Shown: positions 24,001 through 36,400 of the stretch, piece by piece
How the letters are laid out: the number at the start of each line of letters is the position of its first letter
Position numbering within the stretch: the first letter of the stretch is position 1
DNA from: Cotesia glomerata
Taxonomy: Eukaryota > Arthropoda > Insecta > Hymenoptera > Braconidae
Reading direction: 5' to 3'
DNA: 64,000 bases
NCBI RefSeq assembly: GCF_020080835.1
Contig: NC_058162.1
Coordinates: 8,881,323 to 8,945,322 of the forward strand
Position numbers and translations under genes: made by a program
The notes under the pieces: generated by a model
The model's database searches: none
Told to the model about the DNA's origin: nothing
Seen by the model: the letters and a program-made list of their open reading frames with translations, nothing else

Positions 24001-27000
24001 GTAAGTCCCAAGTTATTGGAAAAAGAAAAATCGCTGAAGTGCCGAAGATAGTTGCTGAGTTTTTGCAGCTAGAATTATTAGAAAATCAACGTTCAATCTA
24101 CACAAGAACTATTTTCACTTTTACCAATTAAACAGTTCCAAAAATTAATTCAAGAAGAGAAATCAAATCGAAAAATATTTTTAAATTCTAAATATAGTTT
24201 CTAATTTATTTAATTATTCAAATTTATTTATCATTAGTAATTAATAATTAATATTGTTCACTATTAATTGAATTATTTAAATTACTGCATTAAATTACTG
24301 ATTTTATATAAACTAGCAACCTTGCAGTCACTATGTGACTGTCGTGACTTATGAACTATAAATAAATAAAGATTTGCTTTATTAAATGATAACTTTTGTT
24401 AAATTGCACTGTATTTTCTTAACTATTGACATTTTTCAGGATATAAACTCATCCCGATGTTACATCAAGAGCTTTCATTTGAATACCCACATGCATTTTC
24501 ATATATTTTTCATATATACATATCAATCGAGAAGCTGAAAATTAATGTATTAAATTCTCCTTTACACTATTAATTTTATTGCAAAATAAATCATTTTGAG
24601 GTTAATCTGCATTATAATGTATATTTTGACATTTAAAAGAAACGTGAATCTAGGTATTTGCCGAAAATTTGAAGCATGCGCACTAATTTATTTATTAATT
24701 TAGTCGGGAGGCAATGTAGCACTTTCCTCGCTCAAAATAGAATTGAAATACGAACTTTCGATCCAGGTATGATAATAGTATATTACATACCTAGGCCAGT
24801 AAAATAAAAAAAGTCTCAGATCACATGTAATTGTTGGCTGAGGCGAAGCCGAGGTTGACAAACATGTGGTCTGAGGCTTTACTTTTTGATGGTCAAGGTG
24901 TGTATACTATTTTTCTGCTCGACGTAGCCGGAATGTGGCAACTTCGTTTAGCGCAGCGGCCAGAAAAAAAATTTTTTCGAGCTCGTACACGGAAAAAACG
25001 AGATTTAACTGGTTTCCATGTTTGACGGAACCTAGTTCCATCTATAGTAAAAAAAATTTACAAATGGTTACTACTTCTATGTAGACTGTAGTAGGTACAG
25101 TTTCCATTTATTTCAGTTCAATCCGAGATGGGGCTTAGAGCCATCTGAGATTTATTTGTCTCAGATGGTTGTCAGTACCGCGCGCATGCTCGTCAGTCCC
25201 ATCTTACATAGAAGTGGCGTACATTTGGAATTTAACTAGAATCTATCTGCAGATAGTACCTATTTTTACATTATCATTTTCAAGTCCATTTTGCAATCAA
25301 ATATATATGAATAATATGAATGAATAATAAGTATATTATAATGAATAATACAGATTATAATTTTATCCCAAATCAAAAAACGAATCCTTAATAAGTTTAA
25401 AAAAAAAATAAATTTAAGAAAAATTTTTAATTTAAAATCAAAAAATTAAAATTAAAATTAAAAAATTAAAAAAAAAAAATTTTAATTTCAGTGTGGTACT
25501 ATTTTTTAAAGCAAGATGAAGATTGATATTCATTAACATCTTATTTTAAAAATTTTTTTTTTTTTTAATTTTTTAATTTTAAATTAAAAAATTTTTTTTT
25601 TTATTTTTTAATTTTTTTTTTATTTTTTAATTTTTAATTTAAATTTTTTTTTTAAATTTATTTTTTTTTAAACTTATTAAGGATTAGTTTTTTGATTTGG
25701 AATAAAATTATAATGTGTATTATTCATTATAATATACTTATTATTCATTCATATTATTCATATATATTTGATTGCAAAATGCACTTGAAAATGATAATGT
25801 AAAAATAGGTACTATCTGCAGATAGATTCTAGTTAAATTCCAAATGGACGCCACTTCTATGTAAGATGGGACTGACGAGCATGCGCGTGGTACTGACAAC
25901 CATCTGAGACAAATAAATCTCAGATGGCTCTGAGCCCCATCTCGGATTGAACTGAAATAAATGGAAACTGTACCTACTACAGTCTACATAGAAGTAGTAA
26001 CCATTTGTAAATTTTTTTTACTATAGATGGAACTAGGTTCCGTCCAACATGGAAACCAGTTCAATCTCGTTTTTTCCGTGTAGAGCGAAAAAAAAAATTA
26101 GAAAAACGGTAGACCCTGAAAGCCATCCGTGCAACTTCCCGCTAATTCCATACCTAGATGCTTAAAACTGCACTAATGATGTTTTTGAGCTCTCCGAGCT
26201 CAAAAATACAACTTATGTGTTATTTTAAGCTCTTCGAGCTTAAAAAGATAGCTTTTTTACGCTTTTGAGCACTTCGAGCTCAAAAGTCTGATAGAAGTTT
26301 CATAGAACAATATTTTTTTAATTTTCAAACCGCACTAACTTTTGAATGATTCAACCGATTTTCACGCGGTTGGCAGCATTTGACGCAATTTTTTCAGTTT
26401 CATGAAGAATCTTCAAGTTTGAATTAATAAAACTAGGAAATTTGGAGTAATCCCAAAAAAAATACTTTTTTCGGTTTTCTTTCGTTCATGATATCTCTTG
26501 AACGAATTGACCAATTTTGACCGGCTTGACGGCGATCGACGTACTTTTTTCATGCTAATAGCTGATTAGTTTTTGGAATTGATCAGTGCAGCCGTTTGAA
26601 AGTTATTCCAAAAAAGGTCGGAGTTATGTTAAAAAAACACTTGCTTCCAAATATTTTATCGAAGATATCTCTCGAACCAATCAACTGATTTCTACATTCT
26701 TAGCGGCGATCGACGCGGTATTTTAAGCTCTAAAAATTATTCCATTTCATCAAAAACGATCCGAGAAGAAATGACAAAGTTATGTCAAAAAAAAACACTT
26801 TTTTCGGTTTTCTTCGTTCACGATGTCTTTCGAACAAATCAACCGATTTTGACCCGATTAGCGACGATCGGCGTAGTTTTTCAAGCTCAAGGGCGGATTA
26901 GTTTTTGAAGTTGATCGATAAAACCGTTTAAAAGTTATTCCAAAAAAACCACTTTCAAAAAAAATTTTTTTCTTATTTTTTTTTAAGTTTTTCAAAATTT

Positions 27001-27189
27001 CTCAAAATCTATCAGTCCGAATCGGTTCAAATTCACAGAAAATCTAAGTTTGAGGGAACTCTTTAGAACGCCGTTTAGTAGATTCCGATCAGTTTAGTCG
27101 TTCAAAAGTTATAAGCGAGTTACACACACACATACACACACACACGCGCGCGCGCGCACACACACACACGCACGCACACACACACGCAT

Positions 27190-27262
<73 letters not shown>

Positions 27263-30200
27263 ACCTCGCGAGAGTAGTCAGGAAAGCTTCCTATGACCTT
27301 AAAACGTCGAGATCTGGTGAAAACTCGATTTTTGAAAACGGGGTGAAAACAATAACTTCCCGATTTTTGAAAATCTTCGATTTTCTTAGCGGGAAGTTAA
27401 AAATACTTTGATTACAATTAAAAATAATTGTCAAATTGACCAACTCAAACAATTAAACTAGCACGTAGAATGAATACACAAGTATAGATAATGCCTCTTA
27501 AATAAGTAATCCCAAGCTTATTATCCGCTGTTTCCGGAGCTTAACCAAAGCTTAAAATATTTCTCACTGTTGAATCAAATTACAAGAACAATGATAATAA
27601 TAGTCTAACTAATATTTATTTAACCAAGAAACGGGAAAAAAACACAAAGCTTCATACTCATAAACTTTGATTTATCTTTCTCTTTATTGACCCACTACAA
27701 CGGCTAATTATTATTTATTACCATGATCTCAGTGTTGTACAAACTTTGGAAAAAAAACCGGGATTTATTATGGTACATCTTTGCTTACATTATTTTCTAG
27801 CGTGACCTGATTAGGAAAATGCAATATTTGTACACTAAGCTGGAAAATTTTTCACGCATTGTTGTCTTTCAAAATAAAAGTTAATTAACCATTAAGGTTC
27901 ATTAGATTATTTACACTATTGATAATAATCAAAATTTACCTAAAAAGAAGCAAATAATATTTCCTTTTCTTCTTTCTTCATTTTAAAAATAAGATAGTCG
28001 TTTTATTGATAGTCGATCAGAGACCGACATAAAACATTCCCGTCTCCAGAGATATTTCTCGGCTCGTTAAGTTTATTCCCCTGGAGTTAATTTAATTTAA
28101 AAGTTTATATTTAAAACAATAAATCGCCTTACTGCAGAAATATAACTGTTTAATTTAGTCTTTTATTCTTACATTTCTACCATTAAATATTTGTTTTTGT
28201 TCGTAAACTCAAATTACAGTTGTCTATTTTATCTTTGTGCTTGGATAAAAATTTTTATAGGTTAGAAATATTTACGACGAATAAATATTAAGGTTATAAA
28301 TTATTAATGTCTCTTGAGTAAATTTAACAGCGGAAATTTGATATTATTTATTAATAAAAAAAATAAACTTTATTTCCGAAGGAAGAAATAGCGACGAAGA
28401 TAATTTTTTTTTCATGTGAAAGAAATATATTGCGATGTATAAGGATACTTGTAAATAAAAAAAGGCTTTATTGACTCAGCGAGTGCTCGTGCTCTTTTTT
28501 TTTTTTTTAGCAAGGGCTTCAATGAAACAGGTATTATCTTCAAAGATTAAATCGCATTGGAAAATTTTACTCTGACATAAAAGCTTGGGAAGCTCATATA
28601 GAAATTTATTTTTTAATTGAAAGTTACTTGGATTAACTGAAGATATTTCGATTGAAGATAAAGGGACGAATTTAAAGGCACACCAGTTTAGAGTTTGTCT
28701 GTTATCGAATTTACCGCGAATATGATAAATGAAACTGAAAATTTTACAGACTAACAGTTTCGATATAGATAACAGAAGACAAGCGAATATGAATGTCCCG
28801 TTAATTTTTTAGATGATTTCCCCACGGTATCAAACGTTAATTTTTATAAAAACAAACCCCGCGATAAAAAAATTTTTCACATGTTTTATTATTTTTAGAT
28901 ATAACATCGAATGGTGATGAACTTTTCCTGTGTTTCGAATTGAAGAAAAATTTTTTTAAAATCATGATATAGATAAATTATTCTCTCATATGAAAGGTGT
29001 CACATAAAATATTTGAGCAGTCTGAAAAAATTGAATTTTCAAAGTTTTCAGATATGAAGTAAAAACCTAAGATTGAATTTTCTACGATATTACTTCTGAC
29101 GCAACATGAACACGAGTTGAAAAAAAAAAGAGTGCCATAACATTGTTTAGATAAAATTACGTGTACGAAAAGTTTGTTAAAGAGTAACTTCCTGGATTTT
29201 ATTTGTTCAACTATAAAGAACAACTTGAGGAGAAGAACCGAACTTCTAGTGATAGGTAACGTGTAAATATATACATGTATATAAACGAGTTCTAATCATG
29301 CATAACTTTATTCTGCAAATTAACCCAACAAGTTAATCTATAAGCCGAAAATAACAAGTGCTTTTGCATATTTTGACGCGGTTAACTTCAATCAACTTTG
29401 TGGATCATTAAAATTTTAATTCATCGCATCGAAGCTCTTTAGGCGATACCAAAATATTGCCAACCTTTCGTAATAAATTTCCTTTTAATGGCATTATTAT
29501 TATTATTATATTATAAATGACCATTTTGTCTATAATTGATATCGATAACTATTAAGTTTTATTATTTTCGAATAAATTTATTAAAATTTTATGGCCGCTA
29601 TTTGAAACGTCTGAGTGATAAATATCATTCATTGTAAAAATGTATCTAAATTTAAAATTAATTTTTATTGGAATTTTATTTATAAACTTGTCGTATATAG
29701 TAAAAAAATGTCGAGCGCTTTTCAATAGACATGAAATTGAATTTTTTTTATCATGTACAACTGTATATGTAGACGAAATTGCCAAGAACATGTGTCGTTC
29801 TTTTTAAGAGAAATCAAAAGCTTCATATGTTCTTTTTTATTTTTTTGATATATGAAGAATTTAATAACTTTTTACTGTCAGTTGATATCTATATTTGTTT
29901 TTAACAATGATAATAATAATCCACGAAAAACTTTTTTCACGGCATTTTTGTAAAATAATCAACGGAAATTAAAATTTCCAATTATCACACCGGTATAAAA
30001 AAAAAAAAGTTGTCTGTATTTTGAACCGGACCCACCTACGAACATGTATTTCGACCCGCTGAATCCGAATTTGAAATCCGTTAGGCCCGCTTACCCTCAA
30101 GTTTTGAGTGAACTGCAAAAAATAAAAAAAAAACGGAAAAAAATTGCGAAAAACTGCAGTCACAGAGATGAAAAAATTTTTGTGAACCCGGATCAAGTAT

Positions 30201-30359
30201 GATTTTTAACTTCCTGCTAAGAAAATCGAAGATTTTCAAAAATCGGGAAGTGATTGGTTTTACTCCGTTTTGCAAAAGTCAAGTTTTCATCAGATCTCGA
30301 CGTTTTAAGGTCACAGGAAACTTCCCTGACTATTCCCACGATGTTGTCACTGTGTGTGC

Positions 30360-30442
<83 letters not shown>

Positions 30443-33400
30443 CGCATGTGAACCGCTTATAACTTTTGAACGGTTTGACCGATCTCATCGCGGTTGACGC
30501 CATTCGAAAGAGTTTGGCCAAACTTAGATTTTGAATTAATTTGGACTGATTCGGACTAGTAGTTGTGAAAAATCTCAAAAAAATCACGAAAAAAAATTGT
30601 TTCAAATGTGGTTTTTTGGAATAACTTTCAAACAGTTATACCGATCAACTTAAAAAAAAATCAGCTTTTAACCTCAAAAAACTACGTCGATCGCCGCCAA
30701 GCCGGTCAAAATCGGTTGATTCATTCAAAAGTTATTGCGCTTTGAAAATTCAAAAAATAGTGTTCTATGAAACTCCTATCATACTTTTGAGTTCGAAAAG
30801 TTCAAAATGACATGGACATTATTTTTTTGAGCACGAAAAGCTCAAAAACATCATAAGTACAATTTAAAGTGTCTAGGTATGGAATTAGCGAAAGTTGCAG
30901 GGGTGGCCTTCAGGGTCAACCGTTTTCCTAATTTTTATGTATTTCAAGTTACTGAATCTGAATCTGAACGTTAATTAGCCCGTTGAGCCGTCAAAATTCG
31001 GAAAAATAGCGAAAAACCCCAAAAAATTGCAATAAATCATGAAAAATCGAAATTATCGAGATGAAAAAAATTTTTTGCATTAAGATTGAGTATGATTTTT
31101 ATGTATTTTGTTCCACTGAATTTGAATTCGAAATCTTGTCCCATTCACGTTTTGAAATTAAAAAAAATCTCAAAAAACCAAAAAAATCGGGAAAATTGCA
31201 GTTATAAATATGAGAAAAAATCTATTCAACACGATTGTTAATAACTTGGGTGCATTTTCATGGATAGAATATGATCTTAAAATTGAAAAATTGACAAAAT
31301 TTAAAAATCTGTAAAAAAGTAGCGTGTAAGGAGAAGGTACGAAACTATTTTTTTGAATTTCAAACTGTCGTTCGTTAGTATCGAATCTTTTTTTTTCAAA
31401 TGATCTACGCAGTGGGTTCTTTTTACGTTTTTTGTTTTCTTCTGGTATTTCTCTTGTTAGCATCCAACATAAATCTGACATCATGTCGACATTCTAATTT
31501 ACTCGATCCCTACACTTCATTTCACGTATGTCTTGATGAAATCGTTTTCCTTGTTCTTCGTTATAGTCTCCAAGATTTTCAGGAAAATGGTCGACGTGAG
31601 AATCCACAAAATGTAGTTTGAGATTTATTAAGTAACCTAAATTTTTATACAACTTTTAGGTAGTTATTAATTATGCCCTCTTATGAAAATGTTAATTTAT
31701 CGGGATTATTAACAATATTTACACACTGCGATTAAAAATCTTGCACGTACAATTATAGCTGCCTTGGTTTTCTCGTTCACCCGAAAATAATTCTAAGATT
31801 ATCTCTCGTTTATCAAAGTAAAATTCGACAGTCATTTTATTCTACTCTGAGAGAAAAAATTACTTTTGAAAAAAATGGGCATTATTGAGAGAAGAAATTA
31901 ATTTGTTGAAAATTTTAAACAATTTTATTTCTTACCTGAAGAAATCAAAATTTTCCTCACAGTAACTTTCTTGCTAAAAAAATTAGGAAAACGGTTGACC
32001 CTAAAGGTTATCCCTGCAACTTCAAAATCACTTTTTCCAAATTTTTCGACAACGACTACTCACGAACAAATCAACTGGTTGTGACCGGCCCGGTGGCGAT
32101 CAACGTGGTTTTTTTTTTATGTTAAGAGCTGATTAGTTGGAGGAATTGATTGGTAAAGCAATTTCAAAGTTATTCCAAAAAACCATATCAAAAAAAAATT
32201 TTTTTCGTAGGTTTTTAGAGATTTCTCAAAATCTGCCGGTTCAAATCGGTCCAAATTGGATTCAAAATTTGTTTGGTCAACCCCCTTCGAATAGCGCCAA
32301 CCGCGATCAAATCAGTCAAGTGGTTTAAAAGTTATGAGAGGTTCGCATACATCCACACACACACACACGCACGCGCGCGCGCGTGCACTGCTGCATATGC
32401 CCAGTTGCAAAAGTAACCTGCTGCTTTAGATGCCTTGGTTTTGGGCACCAAACACGTCACTGTGCGGGACTAGACAAAAGCAAGTGCTGCTACAAATGTG
32501 GCGGAGAAAACTACAAGTCCGCAGACTGCGTGGAGAAGCCAAAATGTTTTCTTTGTACACTAGACAAAGATGTCCGGGATGGCTTATGTCATATTTCTGG
32601 CTCCAAGGCTTGTAAGGCATTCCGCATTGCACTTGCCGAAGCTACGAGAGGACATAAATGACGCGCATACTACAAGTAAACCTGAATAGATGTACGTTGG
32701 CACAAAATTTACTGCGCCAGCGAGTCTTAGAAGAAAAGATCGACGTTTGCTTTGTCTGCGAGCAACATCTAAACCTCCAAGATAGAACATGGTTCGCAAA
32801 CAAGGACATATGGGGTAAAGCTTATCAAATTGTCGTTAAATGACTCAGAAAGGCCTCACTGAAAGCACCGAAATCTCTTGCCTTAATGAACAGCAACGTA
32901 GCGGAGCTATTTTCTAACCACCCGCCGCAGGAGAAAAGAGATTGTGGAAAGGACGGTAAATCAACACCTTCTACAACTAAGGAGTTGCAAGACGCGGCTA
33001 AATCTCTCAAAACAGGAAAGGCACCTGTCCCTGATGGTATCCCGGCATCGGTGATCAGGACTGTAGCGCTGGAATACCCGAACATACTCCTGAACGCTTA
33101 CAATGCATGCCTGACAACTGGCACGTTTCCCGCGGTCTAGAAGCGGCAGAGATTGGTTCTTTTAGACAAAAGTAAGGGAACCCCTGTAACACCTTCGTCG
33201 TTTAGACCACTCTGCATGTTGGACATTGCCGGAAAACTGCTTGAGAAGCTCATACAAGGAAGACTTCACAACACATCGACCGTGCTGGAGGCTTTGCCAC
33301 CAACCAACATGACTTCCGGAAAGGTCGATCGACAGTCGACGCGATCGAGAAAGTCAAAAAGACAGCAACACAAGCATGGTCTGGTAGCCTCAAAGCTCGT

Positions 33401-36400
33401 AAAGTATGTCTTCTCCTCCTCACACTAGACGTCAAAAAAGTCTTTAACAGCGCAAATTGGGAAGATATTTTAGATGCTCTGGAGGACAAATTCGACGCGG
33501 AGCCAGAAAATCTGGCAATAGTCGAAAACTAACTTGACGAAAGAAAGCTAATAGTGGAAACTACGGAAGGCCCACAAGAATATGCCATAACCGCTGACGT
33601 GCCGCAAGGCTCAGTAATGGGGCCCGACCTATGGAACGCGGACTAGAACGAGCTCCTGGAAATCCCGTTGCCAAAACAAGTAGAGCTAACGAGTTTTGCG
33701 GACGACGTTGCGGCCACGATAATAGTAGACAGTGTAGAAGAAGCCGAACTACTGGTTCGGGAAACCATTGACGCTGTCGAAACTTGGCTTGATAAACACC
33801 ACCTGAAACTCGCCAAGTATAAAACAGAGATGGTCATCCGGACTCGACAAAAATGGCTTCTAAAAACTTTTGCCGTCGATACGGGCGGGACAACATTGAC
33901 GTCAAAAAGGGCACTGCGTTATTTGGGAGTAGTGGTAGACGAAAAGCTGTCTTTCCGAGAACACCTCGAAAACGTATGGACGAAAGCAAACAATACAGTA
34001 TTAGACCTGTCGAGAATCATGGCAATCACGATGGGACCACGAACCAAAAAGAGAAGAGTCTGTTTGGAAGCAGTCCACTCAGTATTGTTTTACGAAGCGG
34101 AGACACGGACTTCTTCCTCACCCAGCTATTGACGGGACATAGCGTCACCCTCGAGTCAAATGTTTTGTCAGTGAGATACTGCTACCTCTAGCACGAAGAT
34201 TTCAGATGGGTTAGAGAGCAGGATCACCATATCCGGACGATTGTGAAGATTAACTTCGACGGCGACTTTTGGACCCGCGCGGATCTCTATGTTACGTTCC
34301 TCCCACTGATATTCGGCGACGAACGAGGCTCGAGATTTACAGACTCTGCGTTTCATATCCTCTGGAGCTTTAGGTGCCTCTAAGATGGTCTTAATGATCC
34401 AGCTTACCGCCGTGTCATGCCTGGCTCGGTGTGTCTGCCTTTCATGTCGATATGACGTGATATGTAGTCTTCGTGTTTTGGCATCCCAACTGAAATGGAG
34501 CACCCGTAAGAGCCCCAAGTCTGTGGACCTGCTCCTCTGCAGCATCCAGGATTCTTCTGGCAATCCAATCTTCCATTTTTAATGAGTTGTATGCCGGGAA
34601 TTCGATCACTGCTTCCTCTTGCACTGCTAGTCTCCCGTAGTGCAAAAATCTCCATAGGTGGAGAAGCAAGTCCACCGGTTGCGATGCCACTTACTTCGCC
34701 AGTCGTCGACAGAAATCGCTAAATTCCTCCTTTGGCATCCTTTCCACCTCTACTCCTTCCACGCTGAAGTTCCCCATCACCCACTGCGTGGATTAACGGA
34801 TTTCTCCAGCCTTTACCTGCCAGCTTTTCATACTTTTCCCTGGTCATCTTCTTGATTCTTCTTTCAATAATAACGATTGTTAGTGGCTTTGATGGTTTAT
34901 CTAACCTTCGTAGAGGATTCTCTCATCAGCAATACTCCCGCTGAGTAGATGGGCCTCTTTCTTCGCTCCCTTCTCGCTTCCGTGGATTCTTCTGCCCCAA
35001 TCTGCGAGAGAGTCTTTTGGAGATCGGCATCAATCGACACTACAAGGCTCAGATTGATTTTCCCAACAGGTTTTTTAATCCTCAGCCTTTCTTTCCGTAT
35101 GTTATAATAAAAATTGGATTAACTAATTGAAATTATACTAATCAATTAAAAATTACATTAATTAATTAAAATTGGTTCAGTTGTACAATTAAAAGTAACT
35201 AATTAAAAATTGGAGTAATTAATAAAAAGTTAGATTAATTAAACAATTTAATTAAAAAAATAGGAAAAAAGCCAATTTCTTGACTTTAACTAAATAGTAT
35301 GTGTCATATCGATTCCGGGATGTTTTGTCTACTTCATTTAGTAACTCAGCTGTCACGAGTAGTGTATTCTTCGGTAGTATATTATTTATTTATTTATAAC
35401 TTGAATCATACATAATCAATAGTGACCTCTATATGGCCAAGTAAATACATTTTAATACATTTTAAAATAGGTGAAGTTAATCTGTAAACAAAGCAAGTAA
35501 AAGATAGATTAAATAATGTCAAACTATGAAATTATAGAAAGAGAGCAAACATTTTATGGTAGTTATTGAGAAAGCAAAGCAAATGATAATTAATTGAAAT
35601 ACTAGGAATCTATGGATAGCATTTAAGTAAGCAATTAATTGAAATAATGGACATCTATGGATAATAGCTATTGTCGATAGTTCAGCCTCCGCATCAAGAT
35701 CTTGGTTGACTCCTTGGCTACGGCGAAGCAGCATCTCCTCATCAACAGGTCAATACTTCTCCTTGAGAGGCCCAACTTTCCCAAGATTGCCTGCCCCTTG
35801 ATGCGCCTCAGTATTTAGGATTTCTCCCAGTGCTCCGAAGACATATACACCCAGGTAAACAGGGCATCTGTGGATCTCTCTTAGGATGTTAGCAACGTTG
35901 TAGTCGCGACCAACATCATCTACGTTAGCCCCAGTGACTGGTACCACAGAGTTCTTAGCGTATCTTGTTCTCTTGATTGTCTCCTGCAGCCTTATATTTT
36001 GCAGGTGCGACACTGCAAGTTCCAGCACGATGACTTCGTCTGGGTTTGAGAGGATGAACATGATGTCCGGCTTGTTGTGATGGAGTTTCACGTCAGTCAT
36101 GATGCGAACCCCAGCCCTGATTTTAACTACCCTCTCTCCCCACATGAATTCTGCTACCAGCGATGACCTTGACAGATGGATATGGTCAGATAGGAACTTG
36201 GGAGCCTTCATTGCGTAGAGTATATGTTTTATGAACCAGCAAACCGCATTATCATGTCTTGTTGTATATTCTGGCACTAGGCACGCTGATACAACGTGGT
36301 ACGCTGTTTCCACCACTTCACATCCCATACGACATTTTTTACCGGTATATGTGCCGAGTCCTGCGACTTGCTCTTCTGCTGCATTGAGTATCAATGAGAA

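Noticed and set aside
30199..30605. Several overlapping frames on both strands rich in VCVCVC or THTHTH
   Set aside because: They are translations of the GT/CA microsatellite in a hairpin-ended repeat.
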